From: Paenibacillus_D sp047238105
Lineage (GTDB): Bacteria; Bacillota; Bacilli; Paenibacillales; Paenibacillaceae
Direction: 5' to 3'
Assembly: GCF_047238105.1 (NCBI RefSeq)
Contig: NZ_JBDFMD010000001.1
Location: forward strand, 1,302,001 to 1,366,000
DNA length: 64,000 bases
Numbering within the stretch: position 1 is the stretch's first letter; each line of letters begins with the position of its first letter. Position numbers and translations under genes: made by a program. Shown piece by piece: positions 1 to 7,388 of the stretch. The notes beneath the pieces were generated by a model. The model did not search any database and had not been told where the DNA came from. It saw only the letters and a list, made by a program, of their open reading frames with translations.

Positions 1-278
1 ACATCACGCTGCCGTCGCTGATGCCGATGATGGTCGTCGTATTCACACTGTCGCTGGGCAATATGCTGAACGCCAACTTTGACCAGATCTTCAACCTGAT
101 TAATCCGCTGGTACTGGAGAAGGGCGATATTATCGACACGTTTGTATTTCGCTCGTTCCAGGACGGACAATACAGTTTGGCAACGACCGTGGGCTTGTTT
201 AAATCAGTGATCGGCTTTATCCTCATCAGCGGCGGCTATTATGTCGCATACAGATGGGCGAATTATCGGATTTTTTAA
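1..278 (+). CDS. Sugar ABC transporter permease, LplB type (5' truncated)
   Basis: This is the C-terminal part of an inner-membrane permease, open from the window edge (reading frame from base 3) to a TAA at 276-278. The visible residues include a stretch resembling the end of LplB/YteP-type permeases, with a Phe-Asp-Gln-Ile-Phe-Asn-Leu segment typical of this family and a final hydrophobic helix ending in Tyr-Arg-Trp-Ala-Asn-Tyr-Arg-Ile-Phe. The family imports oligosaccharides together with a lipoprotein binding protein and a second permease. That second permease follows only 14 bases downstream. The N-terminal membrane segments and the solute-binding gene lie outside the window, so the substrate cannot be judged. 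Confidence 0.85.
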   Translation, partial: ITLPSLMPMMVVVFTLSLGNMLNANFDQIFNLINPLVLEKGDIIDTFVFRSFQDGQYSLATTVGLFKSVIGFILISGGYYVAYRWANYRIF

Positions 279-292
279 AACGGAGGTAGACC

Positions 293-1171
293 ATGTATTA
301 CAAGAACCCATCTTACAAAGTGTTTTACTATTTCAATCTGGCTCTGCTGATCGCCGTATCGATCCTATGCATCCTGCCGATGATTCACATCTTCGCCGTA
401 TCGCTGAGCGGCAAATCGGCAGCAGAGTCCAATCTGGTCACCTTCTTCCCGATTGATTTCAATCTGGAGAGCTACGCACGCACCTTCGAGAACGACAACT
501 TTACCAATGCGATCTGGACTTCCGTGATGCGGGCCGTCATCGGTACCGTCTTCAGTATGGCTGTAACGATCATGGCCGCGTTCTCCCTGTCCCGGAGCAG
601 CGTCGAATTCAAAGCCCGTGTCTTCTATGTGTGGTTTTTCCTGATCATTATGATCTTCGATGCCGGTCTGGTGCCCAACTATCTGCTGATCCAGCAGCTC
701 GGCTTGATCAATTCGTTCTGGGTACTGATCCTGCCCGGACTGGTCAACGTATGGAATATGATCCTGATGATGAACTTCTTCCGGGTGCTGCCCAAGGAGC
801 TGGATGAAGCCGCCATTATGGACGGCGCCTCTACGTTCCGCATCCTCTTCTCGGTCTATCTGCCGATCTCGATGCCGGCGATCGCCACGATCTCGCTGTT
901 CACGATGGTCGGGCACTGGAATAGCTGGTTCGATGGCATGCTGTATCTGCGTTCTCAGGAACAATGGCCGCTGGCTACGCTGCTGCAGACGATCGTCGTC
1001 GTGCAGGACTTCAGCAAGACAGGCATCACGCCCGAGGATATGGCGATGCTCTCCAACCGGAGCGTCAAATCCGCGCAGATCTTCATCGCGATGCTGCCGA
1101 TCCTCATCGTTTACCCCTTCTTGCAGCGCTTCTTCGTCAAGGGGATCGTACTAGGGGCGGTGAAAGAATAA
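293..1171 (+). CDS. Carbohydrate ABC transporter permease, LplC/YtcP type
   Basis: This 292-residue integral membrane protein is the second permease of the truncated operon at the left edge. It has an N-terminal helix, several hydrophobic segments and the cytoplasmic coupling motif of the MalG class (EAA loop, Glu-Leu-Asp-Glu-Ala-Ala-Ile-Met-Asp-Gly-Ala near residue 170). The C-terminus, with a Pro-Phe-Leu-Gln-Arg-Phe-Phe-Val-Lys-Gly segment, is characteristic of LplC/YtcP. A GGAGG lies 7 bases before the ATG. No ATPase gene is visible, as is usual for these systems, which borrow a shared MsmX-like ATPase. A strong terminator follows, so this is the last gene of its operon. Confidence 0.92.
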   Translation: MYYKNPSYKVFYYFNLALLIAVSILCILPMIHIFAVSLSGKSAAESNLVTFFPIDFNLESYARTFENDNFTNAIWTSVMRAVIGTVFSMAVTIMAAFSLSRSSVEFKARVFYVWFFLIIMIFDAGLVPNYLLIQQLGLINSFWVLILPGLVNVWNMILMMNFFRVLPKELDEAAIMDGASTFRILFSVYLPISMPAIATISLFTMVGHWNSWFDGMLYLRSQEQWPLATLLQTIVVVQDFSKTGITPEDMAMLSNRSVKSAQIFIAMLPILIVYPFLQRFFVKGIVLGAVKE

Positions 1172-1181
1172 AATATGAGAA

Positions 1182-1228
1182 AGGACCTCAATCTCCACAG
1201 TATTGTGGAAATTGAAGTCCTTTTTTTC
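1182..1228 (+). terminator. Intrinsic terminator of the left-edge permease operon
   Basis: A long imperfect hairpin starts 11 bases after the stop of the upstream permease. The arms AGGAC-(C)-TCAAT-(C)-TCCACA and TGTGGA-(A)-ATTGA-(A)-GTCCT pair around a short loop and are followed by seven T residues on the plus strand. Confidence 0.9.
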
Positions 1229-1255
1229 GTTAGCTCTACTGCCGGGCAAGCTCCT

Positions 1256-2629
1256 TCACAGCGCTGCATCTTCCTGTCGCTGTTCGGCAGGCAAGTAATC
1301 CTCTCCCAGCCACACATCCTGCTCCAACAGCCGCTGCTGAAGCTCAGCGACGGAGATGTCGCGGGAGCCGCTACCGTCACGCAACGCCAAGGCGGCCGCC
1401 GTTCCCGAGGCCTGGCCCATAGAGAAGCAGTTGGGCATTACCCGCAGCGAGCCCTGTACCGCTCGATCCGAGGATACGCAGCGTCCGGCTACCCACAGGT
1501 TGTCAATCCCTACAGGCATGATCCGGTAAGGGACGCCGTGGGATACGCCCGGCGGTAGATGGTTAATCGTCATCTCGCCCTTGCTGTGAGCCAGATGAAT
1601 ATCAATATAGTAAGCGTTGCGGGCAATATCGTCCGGAAAGGAACGCGCCGACAGGAAGTCGTCCACAGTCAACGTATAGTCTCCTTCAATCCGCCGAGTC
1701 TCCCTGATCCCAAGCTGCTCCCCGCTCGCCACCATATGCGCATGCTCGAAGCCCGGCACGTAGCTGCGGAAGAACTGCAGCTGGCGCTCAGCTGTGCGGC
1801 GCCCTTCAATCGCTCCCCGTGTCAAATCTTCGGCACGGGTACCGTCCACGCCGAACACGTGTCCGAAGTTAACGCCCACCAGGTAATCGCTCACCCAAGC
1901 CAAGCCGGAGATCGACTTGCGGCCCTCAGGCAGCGCGCCTTCCGTGATGGCCCGCTCCACCGTCTTGTGCAGCTGCCCCGTATCTCCGCTTTCCTCCAGA
2001 TACCGGTTGAATGCCGGCCGGTCGACGTTGGCGAGCAGATAACACATGCTGCCGGGCTGCAGCTCGCCTGCTTCGCCTCCCTTTTGAAAGCGAACGCCCG
2101 CGAGCGCAGCAACATCCCCGTCTCCGGAGCAATCGATGATATACCGGCAGGGTATGAAGGATCGTCCCGTTTTATTGACAACCACAACACCTGTGACCTT
2201 CCGGCTATCCTCAGACAGTACAACATCGTAGACAAAGGTATGATACAACGGCGTAATGCCGCTCTCCAGTATAGCATCGTCATAGACCCGTTTCAGTACC
2301 TCGGGATCGATCGGCACCCAATCGAGCATCTCCCGGTAAGCAGTGCGGTAGTCCAGATTGCATGCTTGCTTCATCCGTTCCATCAGTTCCAGACCGAGCC
2401 CGCGGATGATCGGCTTCTGCTTGTCGGTGAACGGGCAGAAGGCCGGAACGAGCGCTACAGTTCCCATGCCGCCCAGAAAGCCACGCTGCTCCACCAGCAT
2501 CGTGCGCGCTCCCCCGTTGGCAGCGGCGATGGCCGCAGCGATCCCGGCAGCCCCGCCGCCGATGACCAGCACATCCACTTCAGCGGCAGCCGGGATACTG
2601 ACGGACGGCAGCGTGATTTGTCCGTTCAT
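1256..2629 (-). CDS. FAD-dependent oxidoreductase (PF12831-like), sugar operon
   Basis: This 457-residue flavoprotein has an N-terminal dinucleotide-binding fold with GGGAAG at residues 24-29, followed by the Glu-Gln-Arg-Gly-Phe-Leu-Gly-Gly segment that binds the FAD ribose in this family. The C-terminal part has the Trp-Val-Ala-Gly-Arg-Cys segment seen in FAD-dependent oxidoreductases of the PF12831 type. The ATG at 2629 overlaps the stop of the GH130 gene (ATGA), so the two are translationally coupled; an in-frame ATG eight codons upstream is less likely. The protein has no signal peptide and is expected in the cytosol. It is the last gene of the transporter/GH130 operon and probably oxidises or isomerises a released sugar. 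This is inference: the substrate is unknown. Confidence 0.85.
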   Translation of the reverse strand: MNGQITLPSVSIPAAAEVDVLVIGGGAAGIAAAIAAANGGARTMLVEQRGFLGGMGTVALVPAFCPFTDKQKPIIRGLGLELMERMKQACNLDYRTAYREMLDWVPIDPEVLKRVYDDAILESGITPLYHTFVYDVVLSEDSRKVTGVVVVNKTGRSFIPCRYIIDCSGDGDVAALAGVRFQKGGEAGELQPGSMCYLLANVDRPAFNRYLEESGDTGQLHKTVERAITEGALPEGRKSISGLAWVSDYLVGVNFGHVFGVDGTRAEDLTRGAIEGRRTAERQLQFFRSYVPGFEHAHMVASGEQLGIRETRRIEGDYTLTVDDFLSARSFPDDIARNAYYIDIHLAHSKGEMTINHLPPGVSHGVPYRIMPVGIDNLWVAGRCVSSDRAVQGSLRVMPNCFSMGQASGTAAALALRDGSGSRDISVAELQQRLLEQDVWLGEDYLPAEQRQEDAAL

Positions 2630-3639
2630 AGTAGCTTCCCGCCTTCCAGACATAGACGCAGCAAGTCATCCACATCCGCAGTAGCCAAGCATTCTACCGT
2701 GTCGGCAGCACCGTAGTAGATTTTGACTTCCCCGGAGTCCTCCAGGATCATGCCGCCCGGGAAGATCACATCATTGCGGAAGCCTCCATCCGTCTCATAA
2801 GCAGCCTCCGGTGCGAGCAGCGGTGCCGCCGCTTTGCCGATGATCCGGCTGGGATCGGCCAGATCCAGCAGCATGATGCCTGCGGTATAACGTTTCTTCC
2901 AGCTGTCCTCCCAGCCGTTCTTGCCCCGGCCAGGGTCGATGTCAACCGCATGGAACAAGGTCAGCCAGCCCTTGTCCGTTTTGACGGGCGGAGCGCCCGG
3001 GCCTACCTTATCATTGGCATAGGCTACGTCTTCAACGGCCAGCAGCAGCTTGGCGTTGCCCCAATACTTGAGATCGGGCGAGTCGCTCATCCACATGTCG
3101 AAACGGTCTGCCCCGCCTCGGCTGTAGACAGGCATCGGTCGCTCCAGCCGGACATACTTGCCTCCGATTAGCTCCGGGAACAAGACCATGTTACGGTTGT
3201 CCGGGAGCGACAGGCTCAGGACCTCGAAGGAACGGAAATCCTCGGTGACAGCAATGCCGCCGCGCAGCCCGTGCTTGGTATCGACGGCAAAGCACAAGTA
3301 GCACCGCTCGCCAATCACGGTAAGACGCGGATCATAGACGCGGATAACCTCTTCATCATGCCAGGACCAGCACGGTTCCGGCTGTACCTCCCACGATATG
3401 CCGTCATTGCTGAAGGCCAGGCCGAGATTAGTCGTATGATGAGGAGCGACGATTCCTTTCTTCTCATCGCCATAATCATTGCGGAACACCATCACATACT
3501 TGCCCTGGAACTTGGCGACGCCGGCATTGAACACCATCGCCGGACCATAAGGCACATCCCCCGGCGCCAGCACCGGATTGGCCGCATGCCGGGTCACAAC
3601 CAGACTGGAACTCAAAGCTCCGACTGTATCATTTGTCAC
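2626..3639 (-). CDS. GH130 family glycoside phosphorylase
   Basis: The protein matches GH130, whose members mostly phosphorolyse beta-mannosides (a few are hydrolases). It shows Phe-Asn-Ala-Gly (about residues 37-40), a Val-Met-Val-Phe-Arg-Asn-Asp-Tyr strand, Tyr-Asp-Pro-Arg at 102-105 (its Asp corresponds to the catalytic acid in characterised members) and Leu-Phe-Pro-Glu near 153-156, followed by Arg-Pro. I start it at GTG 3639, because GGGAGA lies 9 bases upstream and the resulting 337 residues fit the family; the frame is open upstream to 3906 but that part is a palindromic repeat, not GH130 sequence. It is cytosolic, downstream of two permeases and coupled to the FAD oxidoreductase. It would phosphorolyse an imported oligosaccharide to a sugar 1-phosphate. 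The linkage specificity cannot be told. Confidence 0.88.
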   Translation of the reverse strand: MTNDTVGALSSSLVVTRHAANPVLAPGDVPYGPAMVFNAGVAKFQGKYVMVFRNDYGDEKKGIVAPHHTTNLGLAFSNDGISWEVQPEPCWSWHDEEVIRVYDPRLTVIGERCYLCFAVDTKHGLRGGIAVTEDFRSFEVLSLSLPDNRNMVLFPELIGGKYVRLERPMPVYSRGGADRFDMWMSDSPDLKYWGNAKLLLAVEDVAYANDKVGPGAPPVKTDKGWLTLFHAVDIDPGRGKNGWEDSWKKRYTAGIMLLDLADPSRIIGKAAAPLLAPEAAYETDGGFRNDVIFPGGMILEDSGEVKIYYGAADTVECLATADVDDLLRLCLEGGKLL

Positions 3640-3734
3640 GTAAATCACTCTCCCAATTCCTATTTCTTCAAAGTTCAGGGTGTTGAAAGACCTTAAGAAA
3701 TCAGTGTTGGACAACCCGTGGTCTCTTGAGCGGA

Positions 3735-3853
3735 GAGAAAAAGGGCGGCTGGAGAAGCGAAGCGTTCGCCTTTGTCCCCGGAATTTAACCCCTAAGGAGG
3801 TTAACTCATCAAAAATTCTGGGGACAACAGCGATCGAAAGCCCCCTTTTTCTC
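3735..3853. repeat. Nested palindromic element between permease and GH130 genes
   Basis: The outer arms are a perfect 11-bp inverted repeat (GAGAAAAAGGG at 3735-3745 and its complement at 3843-3853). An inner pair at 3772-3786 and 3813-3827 matches at 14 of 15 positions (TTGTCCCC..GAATTT). Between them lies a near-palindrome AACCCCTAA..GGAGGTT. The element would fold into one long hairpin in either strand's RNA. It resembles intergenic repeats I remember from other Paenibacillus genomes, but only one copy is visible here. In the operon mRNA it could attenuate or protect the 3' genes. Confidence 0.6.
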
Positions 3854-3914
3854 GTAGCGGTGCGCCACAGTTCCATGTCAAGCACTGAGTCCTGTTCGAA
3901 TAGCAACCTGAACT

Positions 3915-4817
3915 TTACCCTTTCACCGAACCGGCCGTCACCTGGATAAACGACTTGTTAGCCACCACATACACCAGCAGCATCGGCAAAATCGACAGAC
4001 AGGCTCCGGCCATCATCAGATGGATCTGCATCGCTGCGGAGGAGCCGAAACGGAGATTCGCCAGACCGACGGTGAGCGTCTGCAGCTCCGGGTTCGTCAT
4101 CGTGAATACCAGCGGCAGGATGTATTCGTTCCAGGCGCCGCGGAAGGCGAACAGTCCGGTCACGCCCAGTCCCGGCGCCAGGAGCGGCAGCACAATCCGG
4201 AAGAACGTCCGGATGAACCCGGAGCCATCCACCATCGCCGACTCATCCAGCTCGCGGGGAATCGCCTTGAAGAAGCCCAGCAGCATGAAGAAGGTGGAGG
4301 AATGACTGCTAATCAGAATCAGGATGACGCCCCACAGTGTCGTATTCAGGTTCAGCGCAACCATCAGATCAAATTGCGGGCGCAGCACGATGGCCCCGAC
4401 GGAAATAAACATCATCGACGCTTGCGTCGTCACAAACAGGGATTTGCCGGGAAACTGGCGACGGTCCACCACATAAGCGGCCATGGCCGCAACCAGCAAT
4501 GTGCCTGCGGTTACCATCACGCTGACAAACGTGCTGTTCCAGGTGTACCGGGCAAAATTGGCCTGCCTCCAGGCTTCCGCATAGTTCACGAATTGCAGCT
4601 CGGTCGGCAGTAAGGTACCGCCGGTCATCATCTCGGCACCCGTCTTAAGCGAGCCGGATAAGGTCATCAATAAAGGAAAGATAGTCAATAGCGCCGTCAC
4701 CACTAAAAATAGCCACATGATCGTGAGGCTCACCACTCGGCCTGCACGGCTGGGCAGCGGACGGGCGGCAGGCTTGCGCGGCCTGTCTGGCTCCGGGGAT
4801 AATACCTGATCATTCAT
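3915..4817 (-). CDS. Carbohydrate ABC transporter permease, MalG/UgpE class
   Basis: This 300-residue inner-membrane permease has an N-terminal transmembrane segment, about five further helices and the EAA coupling loop (Pro-Arg-Glu-Leu-Asp-Glu-Ser-Ala-Met-Val-Asp-Gly). The start is set at ATG 4817, because AGGAGG lies 8 bases upstream; an in-frame ATG 17 codons earlier lacks a binding site. It pairs with the MalF-class permease 54 bases upstream and the lipoprotein upstream of that to form a CUT1 importer. The 275 bases downstream contain the palindromic element before the GH130 gene, so the distal half of the operon may be expressed at a different level. Confidence 0.92.
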   Translation of the reverse strand: MNDQVLSPEPDRPRKPAARPLPSRAGRVVSLTIMWLFLVVTALLTIFPLLMTLSGSLKTGAEMMTGGTLLPTELQFVNYAEAWRQANFARYTWNSTFVSVMVTAGTLLVAAMAAYVVDRRQFPGKSLFVTTQASMMFISVGAIVLRPQFDLMVALNLNTTLWGVILILISSHSSTFFMLLGFFKAIPRELDESAMVDGSGFIRTFFRIVLPLLAPGLGVTGLFAFRGAWNEYILPLVFTMTNPELQTLTVGLANLRFGSSAAMQIHLMMAGACLSILPMLLVYVVANKSFIQVTAGSVKG

Positions 4818-4871
4818 CTTCAAAACCTCCTGCAACACTTCGTGATGAGCAGCGTACTTTTTGAACATCCT

Positions 4872-5771
4872 TTAATAGACTTTGTTCATTTTGCGGCTTA
4901 GCAAGAAGTACAAGCCGGTAATCCCTCCTACAATGATGGCCGTGGCAAAACCTACAGCGCTGCCGTAGCCAAACTGTTGTACTACAGCAGAACCCGTAGA
5001 TACAGGGAACAACAATTTGTACAGATACAGATACATGACCTCGGTTCGGCCGATCGGCCCGCCTTCCGTGATCAGCATGATGCTCTCATACCCTTTCAGA
5101 GATGCGATAATCGCCAGCATAATGACCAATTGGGCCACCGGAGCCAGCATTGGCAGCGTAATGCTCCAGAACCGCCTTCCTGCATTGGCCCCGTCTATGG
5201 AAGCACTCTCGTATAGATCCTTTGGAATACCCTGCAGTCCGGCCAGGAACAGCAGCATATAGTTGCCGACTGCGCCCCATACCGCCACAAGAATGACGGT
5301 CAGCATCGCAAGCTTTGGCCCGAGCCATTCGATCGGTTCCGAGATCAGGTGCAGCTTCATTAATACAGTGTTCACCATGCCGTTGTACGAATTGAAAATC
5401 GTGTAGAATACAACGGAGATTACCGCAGTACTGATGATCGTCGGCATAAAATAAATCCCGCGCAGCAGGTTGCTGCCCCTCAGCTTGCCGTTCAGGATAA
5501 CCGCCAGCAGCATGGACACAGGCAGCGTCAGCGCCAGCTTGCCACCGGCATAGATGAAGGTATTGCCAACCGATTCCCAGAAGAGCGCATCGCGCATCAG
5601 CCGCCGAAAATTGTCCAGGCCAATGAACAACGGCTCGCCGTATCCGGCATAGTCATAGAACATAAAACGCAGCATCCATAATAAGGGGTAGATGCCCAGA
5701 ACGGCTGTCAAAATGATGCTCGGTGCCAAAAACAGGCTATTCTCCCCCAAACGTTTCCACTTCAAGCTCAT
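4872..5771 (-). CDS. Sugar ABC transporter permease, MalF/UgpA class
   Basis: This is the first permease of the importer, 299 residues with about six hydrophobic segments and an EAA loop (Pro-Lys-Asp-Leu-Tyr-Glu-Ser-Ala-Ser-Ile-Asp-Gly-Ala). The C-terminal Asn-Lys-Val-Tyr tail after the last helix is as in UgpA-type proteins. The start at ATG 5771 is preceded by GGGAGG at 7 bases. It lies 67 bases downstream of the solute-binding lipoprotein and 54 bases before the MalG-class partner, all on the minus strand. As elsewhere in this family, the ATPase is not encoded nearby. Confidence 0.92.
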   Translation of the reverse strand: MSLKWKRLGENSLFLAPSIILTAVLGIYPLLWMLRFMFYDYAGYGEPLFIGLDNFRRLMRDALFWESVGNTFIYAGGKLALTLPVSMLLAVILNGKLRGSNLLRGIYFMPTIISTAVISVVFYTIFNSYNGMVNTVLMKLHLISEPIEWLGPKLAMLTVILVAVWGAVGNYMLLFLAGLQGIPKDLYESASIDGANAGRRFWSITLPMLAPVAQLVIMLAIIASLKGYESIMLITEGGPIGRTEVMYLYLYKLLFPVSTGSAVVQQFGYGSAVGFATAIIVGGITGLYFLLSRKMNKVY

Positions 5772-5838
5772 CTTCGTTCCTCCCGGGGAAAGAAAAAGGG
5801 CCATCCGCCAAGTTGCGCGGCAGCCCCATCCTCGCCTG

Positions 5839-7266
5839 TTATTCTCCCTGCGGTTTTGCTGGATTAAAGTCAGGGTTTGGCGTCACCGTTGCCTCGCCTT
5901 TCTCCACAGCATTGGCCAGCGCATCGTTATATCTCGTATTCAGATCCTCTGTAATGGCCTGCAGATCTCCGCCGGCCAGGATATATTTGTAGAATGCGTC
6001 GGCATATCCCGCGCCCTCCGGCGTAACAATTGGCGCGACAGGCCAGAGCGAGTCATGTTCCCCTACAAGGAAACCCTCCATCCCGTTAATCTCCGGATCT
6101 TGGGCCTGCTCCACAATACTCGGCACGATAGCGATGCCGAAACCTTTTTCATGATAGGTTGTCAGGACATCGTCGCTGTACATAAACTCCATGAACTTCC
6201 AGGCCGCTTCTTTGTTGGCCGATAGCTCGCTGATGCCGAGCCAGGTTCCGGCTGAGACGATCTCGGATGTCCCTTTGATTTCGCCGTCAATCGTTGGTGC
6301 CAAGGCCCCGCCCCAGTTAATCTCCGTCGGGAATTGATCCTGGTAGACGCCCGGCTCTGTGGAGAAGGAGAGGTACATGCCGATTTTACCTGCGGCGAAC
6401 TGTGCGCGCAGCGGGTCGATATCAAGCGCTTCCGCACCCGGCATCACACTGCCGTCTTCATGCATTTGCTTGAAATACTCAATGACCTGCGAATACGGCG
6501 TAAAATCGAATTGTCCGGTTTTCAGATCAAACCCTAGTCCCTGATGCCCGCTGAGCGAAAGAATCTCCCGAATGGAGCGATCAAAGGCCGACTTCGGAGA
6601 TTTGAAGTTCAAAGCGAACCCGTAGATGCCTTCGGATTTACCGAATTCGGTAATCTGCCTCGCAGCGTCCACCATCTCTTGCAGCGAGGTCGGCGGCTGC
6701 CCGATCCCCGCTTGCTCAAACAGGTCCTTATTGTAGACCAGTCGCAAGGTGAGGCCGGTATTGGCCAGCGAATAGACTTGGCCGTCGAAACGGTTGACAT
6801 GATCAATCTGCAGACTGCCAAATTTCGCTTTTATCTCATCCGTCAAGTACTCGTCAATCGGCGCGAGATACCCTTTCTTGACAAACTCGCCCACAATGTT
6901 CGTCTTCAGACGCAGTACATCCGGCGCCTGCTTACTGGAGAAAGCGATGTCGACGCTTTGTGCGTAATTCTCGGACATCACTGTTAGCTCGACCTGAATA
7001 TTGTCTTCATTCGTCTCATTGAACGTGTTGACCATTTCCTTAATGTACTCCTGATCGTGACGATCATCGGTCCAGTACTTCAGCTGGATAGGCTTGCCTG
7101 TCTCCGCCGGGGGCGCCTGCGTTTCTGTCCCCGGCTTTCCGTTCGTCGCACCGCCGTTGCCTGCCGCTCCGTTATTGCCGTTATTGTTGTCACTGCCGCT
7201 GCTGCAGCCTGCCAGACCGACAGCCAGGATCAGGCTCAAGCCCAGTCCTGCCCATGTTTTCCGCAT
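5839..7266 (-). CDS. Extracellular sugar-binding lipoprotein (ABC importer)
   Basis: This 475-residue solute-binding protein carries a lipoprotein signal peptide with lipobox Leu-Ala-Gly-Cys (cysteine at residue 21) and then a flexible Asn/Gly-rich linker. The mature domain has the family-1 binding-protein fold, with Leu-Lys-Tyr-Trp-Thr-Asp-Asp at its start and Ala-Pro-Asp-Val-Leu-Arg in the first lobe. It is the first gene of the operon that continues with two permeases, GH130 and an FAD oxidoreductase. A promoter with the shared four-copy operator lies 46-100 bases upstream of the ATG. It should deliver oligosaccharides released by the surface and secreted beta-helix enzymes, which is inferred from the shared promoter element. 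Confidence 0.93.
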   Translation of the reverse strand: MRKTWAGLGLSLILAVGLAGCSSGSDNNNGNNGAAGNGGATNGKPGTETQAPPAETGKPIQLKYWTDDRHDQEYIKEMVNTFNETNEDNIQVELTVMSENYAQSVDIAFSSKQAPDVLRLKTNIVGEFVKKGYLAPIDEYLTDEIKAKFGSLQIDHVNRFDGQVYSLANTGLTLRLVYNKDLFEQAGIGQPPTSLQEMVDAARQITEFGKSEGIYGFALNFKSPKSAFDRSIREILSLSGHQGLGFDLKTGQFDFTPYSQVIEYFKQMHEDGSVMPGAEALDIDPLRAQFAAGKIGMYLSFSTEPGVYQDQFPTEINWGGALAPTIDGEIKGTSEIVSAGTWLGISELSANKEAAWKFMEFMYSDDVLTTYHEKGFGIAIVPSIVEQAQDPEINGMEGFLVGEHDSLWPVAPIVTPEGAGYADAFYKYILAGGDLQAITEDLNTRYNDALANAVEKGEATVTPNPDFNPAKPQGE

Positions 7267-7311
7267 ACCCTCTACCCCTTTGATTATCGATTGTATTGTG
7301 AGCTCGTTTTT

Positions 7312-7366
7312 ATTATAGTAGCTCGAACTCCGAAAAGGAGTGCGGCAACTTCACTCTCCAGGGATA
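7312..7366 (-). promoter_or_regulatory. Composite operator-promoter, copy 1 (transporter/GH130 operon)
   Basis: Read on the minus strand, this is TATCCCT, GG, A, then GAGTG-N9-CACTC, 20 bases, then TATAAT at 7317-7312. The -35 position (CTCCTT) is a poor match to TTGACA, and the right arm of the dyad abuts it, which fits a class II activator site. The expected transcript starts about 40 bases before the ATG at 7266. Three further copies at 10894-10948, 10994-11048 and 21591-21645 have identical spacing. Confidence 0.8.
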
Positions 7367-7388
7367 GAATTCCATGGTTTCCTGGCGC

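Noticed and set aside
1559..2716. Long plus-strand open frame opposite the FAD oxidoreductase
   Set aside because: It is antisense to a well-supported gene, has no ribosome binding site and no recognisable domain; such frames are common in GC-rich DNA.
3640..3906. 89-codon N-terminal extension of the GH130 frame
   Set aside because: It lies largely in the palindromic element, does not resemble GH130, and a GTG with a good binding site at 3639 gives the family length.
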